A DNA stretch of 64,000 nt from G963674835 sp963674835 (GTDB lineage: Bacteria > Planctomycetota > Planctomycetia > Pirellulales > Thermoguttaceae): the NCBI GenBank assembly GCA_963674835.2, contig CAXXKC010000003.1, positions 2,914,001 to 2,978,000 on the forward strand. The letters run 5' to 3'. Made by a program: the position numbers and the translations under genes. Below the pieces are notes generated by a model. It searched no databases. It saw nothing but the letters and a program-made list of their open reading frames with translations, and had not been told where the DNA came from. How positions within the stretch are numbered: the stretch's first letter is position 1; each line of letters opens with the position of its first letter. Shown piece after piece: positions 18,700 through 27,399 of this stretch.

Positions 18700-18956
18700 T
18701 GTTCCTCCTTAGCCAGCGCTTGCGCCGAGTCTGAGCTAAAGGAGTAACTTCAGGTGAAAAACGTGAGGATGATCCGCGATTTTTCGTGAGAATGTTCAAC
18801 ATCGCTTTATGGGGGGAACGGAAGGTGGAAGAAACGGACCGAATTTCCACGACCACCTTCTACACTTGCTCAAATGACGGGACGATGTCTTCCAGAAGGG
18901 GGCGGCGTGGAGCCGCTCTTGCGATGAGGGGGAGTGGAGGACGAACTCAGTTTCCA

Positions 18957-19514
18957 TCAGAATCCGTATTTCTTCCAGTCGTGCTTCTTCACGGGAGTCT
19001 CCTCCCCGTATAAATCCGCTACCACTCGGTCTAGCATCGCCCGCTCCTGGCGATCCAGAGGAAATTCCCCTCGGTGGAAGGCGGCTTCGACCTCCTCGTG
19101 ATGTGTTCGGACTCGTTCCAGGCGAGCCTGCCACTGGTGTAGCTGTTCTTCCAGTAGGCGGCGAGTCGTCCGACCAGAACCATAACTTTGCTGCTTCACC
19201 TCCACGACTTCCCCGCCCTCGATCCGTTGCCGAGGCAGTACTCGGTAGCCGTCGTCCCATTTCTTCGCGATGCGGATTTGTTTCGGCGTGATCGAGATGA
19301 CTGGGCGTTTCTGGATAATCCAGTGGTCGTAGTCGTAATGGTAGTAAACCTCGTAGATTCCAGCGTCGTCGATCTCCCGTAGTTGATCCTCGGTAATGCG
19401 AACTACGCCGCTTGCCTCCGAGAAGTCCCGCTCCGCTATCTGCCGTGCATGGTCAGTACCCTGGTATCGCAATAGGTTTTTCGCAACTCGTTCGCGTAAT
19501 GCTTCTCTTTCCAT
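18957..19514 (-). CDS. Hypothetical protein of the integrative element
   Basis: A 185-residue hydrophilic protein started at ATG 19514, which has an excellent AAGGAGGA six bases upstream; the frame extends further 5' without a better start. It has no signal peptide or membrane segment. Residues 50-85 form a Tyr-rich stretch (YEVYYHYDYDHW) and residues about 110-170 are predicted helical with many Glu, Arg and Gln, possibly a coiled coil. I do not recognise the family. Its position between the primase-like gene (80 bases upstream) and the methylase, all co-oriented, suggests it belongs to the replication or regulation module of the mobile element. Confidence 0.75.
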   Translation of the reverse strand: MEREALRERVAKNLLRYQGTDHARQIAERDFSEASGVVRITEDQLREIDDAGIYEVYYHYDYDHWIIQKRPVISITPKQIRIAKKWDDGYRVLPRQRIEGGEVVEVKQQSYGSGRTTRRLLEEQLHQWQARLERVRTHHEEVEAAFHRGEFPLDRQERAMLDRVVADLYGEETPVKKHDWKKYGF

Positions 19515-19594
19515 GATCTTCCTCCTTGAAAAACAATGTCCTTGCGTTCCGGCACGTTGTATGGTCCAATTTTCGATGGAATCTACCAGTCTGA

Positions 19595-21037
19595 TCATGC
19601 CGCAAGCTCCAGTAGGTCCTCGAAGGACGGGATGTAGGGGGCAATTTCGTCTGGATTGAGCCTCCAATCGTCTGTTTCGGAGATAGGTACGGGTCGAATG
19701 GTCTCTTCGGGCGACTTCGCAGTAAGGGATAGGATGATTTCAAGGACCTTTGTTCCTGTAAAGGATGTCTCTCTCTTCTCTCTTTCTTCTACGACAACGT
19801 CCAAACTGTCCAGCATCTCCATCAGTACCTCGCCCGCCTTCCAACAAGCCGCGCGTCCCTTGTGATACCTCCCATTTTCGTCCATCCACCCGATCTGGTA
19901 CTTCTCGTTCTCCCAATCCAACAAGTCCAGACTCGACAGATAATTCCTGATCGTAGCAAACCTCTTGTCATCAAAAGGACGGTCCACATCTCCACACTCG
20001 TAGAGACACTGCCACATCCGCTTGAACCGGACCTGGGGCAAAGTCCCGTCCTCGTTCATGTTCATCGTGAAGAATCGGAGCAGCATCAGGAAGATCGCCA
20101 CATCCTCCGCCGTCACCACGGACCTACCACTGGTTCGCAGGACATGGTTCTCCATGAGCGTCCTGGCGACCTTCAGGTAATGCCCCTGCACCTTTTCCAG
20201 TTCCTCATCGCCGATCACCTTGCCAGTGACCGATCCTGCCACTGACCGAGGTACTGATGCTGCTGAATTACGGACAGTCCTACCAGCAGATCGCTCCTTC
20301 TGCTTTTTCGGGGGAAGGGGCAATTTCGCCAGTTCGAAGCAGTCTACTCGGGTCGTGTCCATCAATTCAGCAAAGCGGTGACGGTCACGGGGCAACTTTG
20401 CCAGCAATCCGCTCTTGTAGTTGGTCAACCGACCATCTCCGTTCCAGGTAAACTCAGGACACATCCCCTTGATCTCGACGGTCTCGACATCCCAGTCCCC
20501 GCTACGGAGGATTTTCTTCAGATGGTAGTCGAGACGTTTCAGCACCTGATTGACAAACGGCGCGCCAGCATCATATTTCTGCACGACGATGTACCCGTGG
20601 ACGCCGTTCCCGTTGGTGGATGTCTCGAAGTACAGGTTGGGGAAGTGATATTCCTTCAGGTACAGGGCAAACCGAACCGCCTCCGCGAGCGTCCCCCGCT
20701 CATGGCAGTCAATGTCGATCATCGCAAGAAGTTCTTCCGCCCTAAGACTTCCATTGCCGGTGAAGTAGTTCGTCTGCCGACCGGCGAAGTGATCATCAAA
20801 GTCGGCGTTGTTCATCTTGGGAAGCCAATCGCCAGCGGCGAAGGCAGCGAGTACTTCCTCGTTGGGGTTGCAGTGGACCGGCTTGCCCTTCTTGGTCTTG
20901 ATGCCGTAATCCACCCATGAGACCCGATCCCGGAGCCACTTGTAGATGGTCGGTTTTCTGGAAATCTTTTTCCTTTTCCTGCGTGTTTTCGATGGCTCGC
21001 GTACTATATAACTATTGAACACAGTAAGTCCTTTCAT
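19595..21037 (-). CDS. AEP-type primase-like replication protein
   Basis: A 480-residue protein. The N-terminal third has the hallmarks of the archaeo-eukaryotic primase fold: a DxD motif (MIDIDCHERG, Asp108 and Asp110) and a downstream S/T-G-x-G-x-H-like motif (STNGNGVHGY, His147) after a hydrophobic strand (LYFETS). These residues would coordinate metal and nucleotide. The central part is basic; the C-terminal 200 residues are helical and may be a DNA-binding or helicase-loading region, but I see no Walker A. Such primases drive replication of plasmids and integrative elements. The gene overlaps the upstream HTH gene by four bases (ATGA). The N-terminus has a strongly basic stretch (about 17-30). 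Assignment to AEP is by motif only. Confidence 0.68.
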   Translation of the reverse strand: MKGLTVFNSYIVREPSKTRRKRKKISRKPTIYKWLRDRVSWVDYGIKTKKGKPVHCNPNEEVLAAFAAGDWLPKMNNADFDDHFAGRQTNYFTGNGSLRAEELLAMIDIDCHERGTLAEAVRFALYLKEYHFPNLYFETSTNGNGVHGYIVVQKYDAGAPFVNQVLKRLDYHLKKILRSGDWDVETVEIKGMCPEFTWNGDGRLTNYKSGLLAKLPRDRHRFAELMDTTRVDCFELAKLPLPPKKQKERSAGRTVRNSAASVPRSVAGSVTGKVIGDEELEKVQGHYLKVARTLMENHVLRTSGRSVVTAEDVAIFLMLLRFFTMNMNEDGTLPQVRFKRMWQCLYECGDVDRPFDDKRFATIRNYLSSLDLLDWENEKYQIGWMDENGRYHKGRAACWKAGEVLMEMLDSLDVVVEEREKRETSFTGTKVLEIILSLTAKSPEETIRPVPISETDDWRLNPDEIAPYIPSFEDLLELAA

Positions 21038-21282
21038 GCCCGTGGCGGTTCGCTGTCACGGGCATCGTTATTTTCCTCTTCCAACATCTGGCGAAGGTGC
21101 TCCAGGTCCGCCGCGACGTAGTAGCATCGGCTTCGGTGCTCGATCTGATGGGTAGGGCGAGGAAGCTTGTTGCATTCCAGGAGATACCGGAAGTGCCGGG
21201 CATCCATTGCCAGAAACTCACTTGCCTCTTCCATCGTGAAGAGTCCCGCTCGTCGTCGTAATTCGCTTCGTGAAATCACCAT
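21034..21282 (-). CDS. Small HTH protein, excisionase/MerR-like
   Basis: An 82-residue protein whose central part (LFTMEEASEFLAM, then FRYLLECNKLPRP, and CYYVAADLEHL) has the winged-helix pattern of excisionase/MerR-like DNA-binding proteins: a helix-turn-helix choosing a column, then a Tyr-rich wing and a following helix. In integrative elements such proteins act as Xis or as copy or transcription controllers. It is the first gene of the minus-strand module and is translationally coupled to the primase gene by a four-base overlap. There is no obvious ribosome binding site; an AT-rich stretch with TATTGTAGAT lies directly upstream and could be a promoter -10 region, implying a nearly leaderless message. 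Confidence 0.7.
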   Translation of the reverse strand: MVISRSELRRRAGLFTMEEASEFLAMDARHFRYLLECNKLPRPTHQIEHRSRCYYVAADLEHLRQMLEEENNDARDSEPPRA

Positions 21283-21538
21283 AATCTACAATAGTGATCT
21301 CGCTTTCATTTTTTGCGGTTGTCCTGGAATGTTTTTCCGAGCGGGAGTCCCTCGCACTTTGCACGCTGGGGCGGTGCAAGGGAACACGGACCAGGTCAGC
21401 TGCCCCCGAAATATCTATCAGGTCCTTATCGCCGATGCGATTGGCGCTGAGAAACACAGGACAAACCGGGGTGAACCCTCCTGTGATCGCCAGAAAACCC
21501 GTTCCATCGCTCGAACGCCGTTTTCGATACAAAAGCAG
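21283..21538. other. Spacer between HTH gene and IS21 remnant
   Basis: This stretch probably carries the promoter of the minus-strand HTH-primase module. A minus-strand frame through it encodes a string (AADLVRVPL followed by basic residues) that faintly resembles the hydrophilic tails of phage-type integrases, but I cannot support a gene. The transition from IS21 sequence lies near its right edge. Confidence 0.35.
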
Positions 21539-22618
21539 CTACTGGGAAGAAGGTTGCCCCGATCTTTTTCCCAGCGCCTCCGGCGGAAGCCCGCTGACGG
21601 TGACCATTTGAAAGGCCCAGCGGCGCGGCACGCTGTAGCGGTTGCCATCGAACAGCACCGTCTGATACTTGTCCACCTGCCGGGGTTCCGAAAGGCAAGG
21701 ATCGAAGGTTCGTTGGGGCAACTCCAGCGCGGCCTGCCGCTCTCGCTCGAACCGCTGGCCGATCGTCTCGGTCTGACCGCTGGCCACGCGTTGGCGATCC
21801 CGCAGGCAACAGCGTCGCAGGTGGGCATTCAACCCCGCCAGATCGGCCATCTTGGGGACCGGAGTAGCCCAGCGCCGCTGGAGATTCCGCACCCGATTCT
21901 CCACGAACGACTTCTCGTTGCCCCGCGCCGGCATGCAGCACCAAGGCTGGAATCGGTAGTGGCTGGCCAGGGCCAGATAGCGGGTGTTGAACTCGCGCTG
22001 GCGGCCCCGTAAGATCGTCGTGGCGATGGTGGTCGGGTTGTCCCACCACAGTTCCCGAGGCACCGCACCGAAGAAGCTGAGGGCTTCGACCATTCCGTAC
22101 AGGATCGCCTCGGTCCGTTCCGTCGGCACTGCCACGGCGAAGGGGCAATAGGAGTAGGCCCACGTGACCAATAGCACGGCCACTTGCCGACGCCCCTGGG
22201 GAAAGTCCACCCAGATGTGCCCGAAGTCGCACTCCGCCCGCTGCCCCGGGGCATGTTCCAGCGGAATGAACGTCTCCCGCCGCTGCCGATGCCGCCGGGC
22301 CACGTAGCGACGAACCTGGTCATAGCCGCCGCGGTACTCCTGCTCCGCGACCAGCCGCCGGTAGATCTCGGCCGCCGTGTGCCGCTGTTTCCGTGGGGCT
22401 TCCTCGTCCTCGGCAAGAATCTGATCGATGATCGGCTTCACCCGATCCAGCTTCGGGGCCACGGCGGGCTGCCGACGGGTGTACCCCTTGGGCTCGGGCT
22501 CTTGGAGCACCTCGCGGATCTTCCGCCGCGAATGATGAAATCGCCGGGCGATCTCCCGAATGCTCATCCCGTCGCGATGAGCCCAGCGAATCTTGGCGTA
22601 GTCTTCCACCGTAAGCAT
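21539..22618 (-). pseudogene. istA: IS21 transposase IstA, C-terminally truncated
   Basis: A 359-residue frame beginning at ATG 22618 with GGGAGG six bases upstream. It has an N-terminal helix-turn-helix (MSIREIARRFHHSRRKIREVL), an rve/DDE integrase core with acidic positions in ECDFGHIWVDF, WWDNPTT and the NEKSFVENRVRNLQRR segment, and the FDGNRYSVP motif of the C-terminal region. Family members are about 500 residues; this one ends about 15 residues after the conserved NRYSVP motif, in unrelated sequence. The istB ATPase is absent. It is therefore a truncated, probably inactive transposase. Confidence 0.85.
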
Positions 22619-22630
22619 CCTTGCCTCCCT

Positions 22631-22657
22631 GCTGGTGTCGCAATCCCCGACACCAGC
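22631..22657. repeat. Inverted repeat (10-bp stem) in istA leader
   Basis: GCTGGTGTCG at 22631-22640 pairs perfectly with CGACACCAGC at 22648-22657, leaving a 7-base loop. It lies just upstream of istA, after the IS end repeats, and may attenuate impinging transcription into the transposase gene. Part of it overlaps the region upstream of the istA ribosome binding site. Confidence 0.6.
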
Positions 22658-22674
22658 ATAAGGAGGCGGTTACG

Positions 22675-22740
22675 GTGGGTCCCTTTTCGACGCCGATTTC
22701 CGCACGGGGGGTGGGTCCCCTTTCCCCGCCGATCTCCACC
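22675..22740. repeat. IS21 end: two direct repeats
   Basis: GTGGGTCCCTTTTCGACGCC at 22675 and GTGGGTCCCCTTTCCCCGCC at 22711 are near-identical direct repeats, each continuing with GATTTCC or GATCTCC. Multiple internal repeats at the termini are characteristic of IS21 elements, where they bind the transposase. Confidence 0.7.
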
Positions 22741-22759
22741 CGGTGGAATCTTCCGAAAG

Positions 22760-22993
22760 ATGGCAGACAGTGTTGCAGAACTGCCCGAGGATGAACGCCC
22801 GCATGCGGAAGATAACATCCGGCTCTACGGCGACATTTCCGGTGTGCTGCTGTTTCGAACTGGTCCCGATAATCCCAAAGCTGCCTATCTTGCCAACGAG
22901 AATGCGATCAAACCGCTCTCGACCGAACGGGTGGGCGATCTTGTTAAAGCAGCACGCAGGAGAGTCAACAGAGTAACACTCCTTACCGAATAA
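22760..22993 (+). CDS. Hypothetical protein or gene fragment beside the IS21 end
   Basis: A 77-residue frame from ATG 22760: an acidic first third (AELPEDERPHAED) followed by IRLYGDISGVLLF and a basic C-terminal helix. I do not recognise it. The frame continues upstream into the IS21 end without a stop, so it may be the 3' part of a gene cut by the insertion. There is no clear ribosome binding site. It reads in the same direction as the following remnant at 23021. Confidence 0.35.
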   Translation: MADSVAELPEDERPHAEDNIRLYGDISGVLLFRTGPDNPKAAYLANENAIKPLSTERVGDLVKAARRRVNRVTLLTE

Positions 22994-23020
22994 CCCCAGC
23001 CCAGCGACTCAAAGAAAGAA

Positions 23021-23221
23021 GCGTGCCCCCCTGAAGATGTCGGCGGTACATACGGTTACGCCGAGTATTTGGAGGCCCTTGGTAATCCCGACCACGAGCA
23101 GCACGGAGAGTACCTTGTGTGGCGGGGGCGGTTCGATCCTGAAGACTTCGACGCCGAGACCGTCACGAAGAAGATGCGCCGGGGTCGGGGGAACTGGCCG
23201 TCGTGTGAGGAGGAGATTTGA
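23021..23221 (+). pseudogene. C-terminal fragment of a pRiA4b ORF-3-like protein
   Basis: The frame encodes ACPPEDVGGTYGYAEYLEAL, then DPDHEQHGEYLVW and RFDPEDFD, which matches the conserved C-terminal segment of the plasmid pRiA4b ORF-3 family (PPEDxGGxxGYxxxLEAL, DPxHxEHxExLxW, FDPExFD). The N-terminal two thirds of that family are missing, and nothing upstream in frame resembles them. The function of the family is not known; it is common on plasmids and accessory islands. Its stop overlaps the TTG start of the next gene. Confidence 0.75.
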
Positions 23222-23952
23222 CAACGGGTGACCCCATGACCAAAACATTCGCCGCCGAGAAAATCACGCAACTCCGCAAGCAAGCGGGGAAGGCAGCCGA
23301 ATTACCCGAGGACGTTCCCTCCGGTTGGTCAAAGAGTCTTGTTGATCCCATGGACTTGCTCGCCGTTTTCGAGCCCCTGCGCATCAAAGACGGCTACATC
23401 CTGCGTGCTTTCCAGTTCCGTGAGGGTGGGAACGGCAACGGGTTCGTGTGGGCCATGCCGTTGGATGCCGATTTCCCCAATCCCGAAGAATGCCCCCGCC
23501 TCGCTAACGTCTTCTTGGAACCTCCGGTCCCACCGGCCGCACTCGACGATCCCATGGAGGCCATCGACGGTGACGGTTCCCCCTGGTCCTACATTTGTGC
23601 TTCGATCCTGGCACGGGAGATGGCTGAGTTCGGGGCCATGTGGCATGGGTGTAACTGGGATACCCATCGGATTCTGGGGAGCGATCCTTTGCAGGATTTG
23701 GGACCAGAACCCTCCGACGACAGCCGGGTGCTGGGGACCGAGGTCGATTGGAATTGGGACGGGCCGAGGCCAAAACGATGGAATCCTCGGGTCAGTCAGG
23801 GAAGCAAGGCCGTGAAGGTGAAGTTCTTTACCCACTCGGGCCTCGGCCAGGAAGCCATCTACCGGCACACCGACACGTACCAACCCGGATCATATCGGTT
23901 CAAATCAGACCGGAAGCAAATCGCCATCGGCCCAGGTGGGTATGTTTTCTGA
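23218..23952 (+). CDS. Hypothetical accessory protein
   Basis: A 244-residue soluble protein. I take TTG 23218, because GAGGAGGAGA directly precedes it and it overlaps the stop of the pRiA4b-like remnant; ATG 23236 (MTKTFAAEK) is the alternative. The sequence is acidic and Pro/Trp-rich with motifs such as DGDGSPWSYICASILARE and WHGCNWDTHRIL, and it ends in a Gly-containing beta-like segment. No signal peptide, membrane segment or known catalytic motif is visible and I do not recognise the family. A following co-oriented gene at 23976 suggests a small accessory operon within the island. Confidence 0.7.
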   Translation: MTTGDPMTKTFAAEKITQLRKQAGKAAELPEDVPSGWSKSLVDPMDLLAVFEPLRIKDGYILRAFQFREGGNGNGFVWAMPLDADFPNPEECPRLANVFLEPPVPPAALDDPMEAIDGDGSPWSYICASILAREMAEFGAMWHGCNWDTHRILGSDPLQDLGPEPSDDSRVLGTEVDWNWDGPRPKRWNPRVSQGSKAVKVKFFTHSGLGQEAIYRHTDTYQPGSYRFKSDRKQIAIGPGGYVF

Positions 23953-23975
23953 GCCGGTGGAAACGGAGTAGCACC

Positions 23976-24188
23976 ATGCCCCAACCCGAAGTCGAAGCCC
24001 TCTTTCCGAACGTCGCCAAGTGGGTACGAGGCTACGGCTGGATCGAAATCGGCACGCAGGAGCACGAGGGGTTCATGGCCCGTGCCCTGGATGAGGGAGG
24101 ATTGGTGTACGAAACTGACGAATGCAACACGTTGGGAGAGGCCCTGTCCCTGCTAGAAAAAGGAATCCTACCTTCCATGGAACGGTGA
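23976..24188 (+). CDS. Small hypothetical protein
   Basis: A 70-residue acidic protein from ATG 23976, with GGAG at 23965-23968. The sequence WVRGYGWIEIG followed by FMARALDEGGLVYETDE and a C-terminal helix (LGEALSLLEKGI) suggests a compact alpha/beta domain. I do not recognise a family with certainty. It begins 24 bases after the upstream gene stop and is probably co-transcribed with it; the pair may be a cargo module of the integrative element. Confidence 0.7.
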   Translation: MPQPEVEALFPNVAKWVRGYGWIEIGTQEHEGFMARALDEGGLVYETDECNTLGEALSLLEKGILPSMER

Positions 24189-24322
24189 AGAAAAACAAAT
24201 CGGGGGCGATGGTACCGGGTAGATGCCGTTGACCACCTTTTCCACCACAGGAATCCAAATCAATTGAAGTATTGAAGATTATCCTGAATCCGTGAGCTTC
24301 GATGGCTTGTTCTTGGGATAGA

Positions 24323-25573
24323 TCAACCGGTGGTTGGTGCTCTTGGCTGGCAGAAGCGGGTGTAGACGCACTGCCAGACCGATCTCCACGGATTGCCTCG
24401 CCACAGCGACAGGCCCCATCGGTTCGAGTGCCGAGTCAGTCGGGCGGCGAAGTACATCAGGTCTTGGATCACACTTCGCAACCGACGCCGAGAGACCGGC
24501 TTGGGAAGTGGCATCTTCCCTTCCGGCGGCAAGGACTTGTTTTCGGCCAATGCCGTCTGACCGCACAGCCGCAACACGTTGTAGGCCACCAGCCCCAACG
24601 ACAGCATCAAGGCGTTGGTGGCGAACTTCCCGCTTGGTAAACGCTCCAGGTCCAGGTCCGATTTCAGTTCGGAGTGGAACTGCTCGCTGGTGCTGTGCTC
24701 GTGATACAGGGCGATAACCTTCTTGGGGGCAAGCTTCAGACTGGTCCACCAGGTCGAGATCTCGATCTCCGGAACCAACAAGCGCTGACCCTCGGCAGTG
24801 ATCGTCCGCTGGATCACCTCGAACACCACACGGTACGGCTTCCCGTCCCGTTCCTTCCAGGTCTCGCCCGTCCAGATCTCCTTGCCCACCCGAGGCTCTT
24901 CACACGTGCCATACGCCTGAGCCTCCTCCAGCCAGTCCGCCTCCGACTCCTTCCGCAGATTGCGCTTGATGATCCAGTCCACGTACTTCTTTTTCCGCAG
25001 GCGACGGAGGTTTTCGCCGTCGTCGTTGCCGGCATCCATCCGCACCAGAAGCTTGCCCTGCGTGATCAGCCTGGCCAAGTCAACGGCTTGGTCCAGGAAG
25101 TCGGGTGTACCCTCTTGCACATGCTGGTTGCCGGGGCGCAACTCGCAGTGAATCAGGTAGCCCTCCTGGCCCAAGTAGGCGAAGTTCGGAGCGTAGCCAT
25201 CCAGATTCTTGTACGTCCACGCCACTCCCTCCTTCTTCGTGCCGCTGTTGTCCAACGGCGATACGTCGACGTCCAAGGCAATCCAGTCGTCCTGGCAGGG
25301 CGTCAGGACCGGGGCGTGCCGGGCGACCATCCGAGCCGACTCCTCATGCAACGTCCCAATCGGGGTCGTCCCCAGAGCGTCCATCCGTTGCCGGAGCGTT
25401 TCCTCAGAAGGAAGCTTGGTCAGGCCCATCGCTCGCCGGAAGAATGCTTCTTGGCGATACGCTTCGATGTCGGCGTAGTCGCTCTTGCCCAAACACAAAA
25501 GACCGATCATCGCCACCAGCACATCGCCATGCGGCACCTCGGGACGCTTTCGCTCTCCCAGGCAGATGTCGTT
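24323..25573 (-). pseudogene. IS1380-type transposase, N-terminally truncated
   Basis: The frame encodes about 415 residues of a DDE transposase of the IS1380 type: IGLLCLGKSDYADIEAYRQE, LPSEETLRQRMDALG, the first catalytic Asp in WIALDVDVSPLDNSGTKKEG, LLVRMDAGNDDGEN, and the C-terminal HEHSTSEQFHSELKSDLDLE carrying the Glu. It is open upstream of the first possible start (GTG 25537) through VNDICLGERKRPE right up to the edge of the neighbouring IS at 25575, so its first 40 or so residues were lost when that element arrived or by a later deletion. The catalytic core is intact, but there is no proper start. Confidence 0.8.
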
Positions 25574-25574
25574 A

Positions 25575-25591
25575 ACAGCCTGTTGAAAATC
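25575..25591 (+). repeat. Left terminal inverted repeat of the IS1182-type element
   Basis: TAACAGCCTGTTGAAAA; its complement recurs at 27053-27069 with one difference. Confidence 0.8.
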
Positions 25592-25663
25592 TCGGGTTAA
25601 TCGGTATCATGCGGCGGTTCTGGGGGTGTGGAACACCTTGGGTCGCGCAAAAGGGAATCGAAC

Positions 25664-27070
25664 ATGGCTTTGGGTCGTGGGCCGGAACAGCGGCAGGAGG
25701 AATTCTGGGTCGCCTGGCGGGACGTGCCGCGATCGGCGGGCCATCCGTTCTATCAGCGGTTGCAACAACTTCTCCGCAAGGCGGACTTCGACGAGTTCGT
25801 CGAGGATCTCTGCGAACCCTACTACGCCGAAGGCGGTCGCCGGTCGATCCCGCCGGGCCGCTACTTCCGCATGCTGTTCGTCGGATATTTTGAAGGGATC
25901 GACTCGCAGCGAGGCATCGCCTGGCGCTGTTCTGACAGCCTTTCGCTGCGGGAGTTCCTGGGCTTGGAGCCCACGGAAGCCGTGCCGGACCATTCCAGCC
26001 TCACGCGCATTCGGCAACGACTGCCCGAGTCGGTCCACGAGCAGGTATTTGTGTATATCCTGGAGATCGCCTCGCGGAAGAACCTCCTGCGGGGCAAGTC
26101 CGTGGCGGTGGACTCCACGACGCTGGAAGCCAACGCGGCGATGAAGTCGATCGTCCGCAGAGACACCGGCGAGGACTGGAAGCAATACTTGCGGCGATTG
26201 GCCGAGGAAGCGGGCATCGAGAACCCGACCGACGAGGACTTGCGGCGTTTCGACAAAGATCGCAACAAGAAAGGAGACAAGAAGGTCTCCAACGACCAGT
26301 GGCAATCGCCCGCAGATCCCGATAGCCGCATCGCCAAGATGAAGGACGGTCGCACGCACTTGGCCTACAAAGCCGAACACGTGGTGGATCTGGAGAGCGA
26401 ATTCGTGTTGGCTGCGACGGTCTACACGGCCGATCAGGGAGATTCGCAGACGTTGATTCCCAGCGTGCTTGAGGCTCAAGATCATCTGGACGAAGCCGAC
26501 GGGAAGAGAGACATCCACAACGCGGTTACCGACAAAGGCTACTACTCGACCGAGAACTTGGTGGCGCTGGGGCGGGATCATCACATTCGCGCATACATTC
26601 CGGAGCCGAAATTCAAGAGCCATCGCTGCTGGACGGCCCAGCCGGCCGAGTATCGCCGGGCGGCCTATGCGAATCGAAAGCGCACCCGAGGCAAGCGAGG
26701 CCGACGTTTGGGCCGACTGCGGAGTGAGCGTGTGGAACGGAGCTTCGCGCACGTGTGCGACACCGGCGGAGCGAGGCGAACCTGGCTGCGAGGCCTGGTG
26801 AACGTAAGCAAACGGTACCTGATCCAGGTGGCGGCGCGGAACCTGGGCCTGTTGGTGCGCAAGCTGTTCGGCATGGGCAAGCCGCGGTGCCTTCAAGGGC
26901 TTTGCGGTCTTTTGTGCGCTGTGCATCTTGCCTTGATTGACCTCCGAAAACGCTTTGCGGCCTCGGGCGCGCTGGCGTGGTGTCCCCACCCGATTCACCG
27001 CCAGATGGTCGAACGCCGTGTTACTAACTCGATCTGCGACCGAACTGTGAGCTTTTCAACGGGCTGTTAG
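25664..27070 (+). CDS. IS1182-family transposase
   Basis: A 468-residue DDE transposase from ATG 25664 (AAGGGA upstream at 25651). Visible landmarks are the N-terminal FYQRLQQLLRKADFDEFVED, the FRMLFVGYFEGIDSQRGI block, the catalytic Asp in GKSVAVDSTTLEANAAM, a second acidic block in HNAVTDKGYYSTENL, and RSERVERSFAHV with the catalytic Glu near the end. Length and motifs agree with an intact IS1182/IS5-like enzyme. The last codons lie in the right inverted repeat and the TAG stop uses one flanking base, so the exact terminus may depend on the insertion site. Confidence 0.88.
   Translation: MALGRGPEQRQEEFWVAWRDVPRSAGHPFYQRLQQLLRKADFDEFVEDLCEPYYAEGGRRSIPPGRYFRMLFVGYFEGIDSQRGIAWRCSDSLSLREFLGLEPTEAVPDHSSLTRIRQRLPESVHEQVFVYILEIASRKNLLRGKSVAVDSTTLEANAAMKSIVRRDTGEDWKQYLRRLAEEAGIENPTDEDLRRFDKDRNKKGDKKVSNDQWQSPADPDSRIAKMKDGRTHLAYKAEHVVDLESEFVLAATVYTADQGDSQTLIPSVLEAQDHLDEADGKRDIHNAVTDKGYYSTENLVALGRDHHIRAYIPEPKFKSHRCWTAQPAEYRRAAYANRKRTRGKRGRRLGRLRSERVERSFAHVCDTGGARRTWLRGLVNVSKRYLIQVAARNLGLLVRKLFGMGKPRCLQGLCGLLCAVHLALIDLRKRFAASGALAWCPHPIHRQMVERRVTNSICDRTVSFSTGC
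27053..27069 (-). repeat. Right terminal inverted repeat of the IS1182-type element
   Basis: TTTTCAACGGGCTGTTA, the complement of the left repeat with one mismatch. Confidence 0.8.
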
Positions 27071-27399
27071 ACGTTGCCGGGGCCGTGGAAGCCCTGCCGG
27101 CGCTGCCTCTGGGGGATGGTTCGCAAACGGACGCCGCCGCCCTAAGTGCAACAGGCACCGATGAGAAGGCCCCTTCCCAGTTTGCACCAAAGTTTGCACC
27201 AACTGGCGGCAAACCGTGCATATTGGGGTCAATTCTGGACAAAGTGACGAGCGAAGCCAAGAGCATCACAAGGGCGGGAACCGTTGCCGCAAGTGCTTGC
27301 CCCGTCAACGAAAACAGCCCGCTGACAAGTGCTGTCAACGGGCTGCCTCAAGTCGGGGCGACTGGATTCGAACCAGCGACCTTCAGACCCCCAGTCTGA
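27070..27399 (+). pseudogene. C-terminal remnant of a phage-type integrase next to tRNA-Pro
   Basis: The frame begins at the edge of the IS (DVAGAVEALPALPLGDG), goes through a hydrophilic tail with QFAPKFAPTGGKPCILGS and runs into the tRNA, stopping inside it. Hydrophilic tails of this kind follow the catalytic domain of tyrosine recombinases in planctomycete integrative elements, and the gene points at a tRNA, the classical integrase position. The catalytic domain itself (Arg-His-Arg-Tyr) is not present anywhere in the window. Identification rests on position and recall of tail sequences, so it is moderate. Confidence 0.5.
27311..27345 (-). terminator. Rho-independent terminator of tRNA-Pro
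   Basis: On the minus strand, 7 bases after the tRNA 3' end, CAGCCCG pairs with CGGGCTG and an inner TGACA pairs with TGTCA (a 12-bp stem with one mismatch and a 5-base loop), followed by TTTTCG. Geometry and position suit a tRNA terminator. Confidence 0.75.

Larger units (their letters stand above)
21539..22740 (-). mobile_element. IS21-family element remnant (upstream end plus truncated istA)
   Basis: It contains the upstream terminus, with two repeated end sequences, and an istA gene that stops early. The istB gene and the opposite end are missing, so the element cannot move by itself. The deletion boundary is near 21540-21560. Confidence 0.8.
25575..27069 (+). mobile_element. IS1182-type insertion sequence, apparently complete
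   Basis: A 1495-bp element bounded by 17-bp terminal inverted repeats that differ at one position and enclosing one transposase gene. I do not find a convincing target-site duplication (left flank ends GTCGT, right flank begins GACGT), which fits a rearranged insertion. It separates the IS1380 remnant from the integrase remnant. Confidence 0.82.

Noticed and set aside
25570..27075. Target-site duplication of the IS1182-type element
   Set aside because: The flanks GTCGT and GACGT differ and are offset; not convincing.
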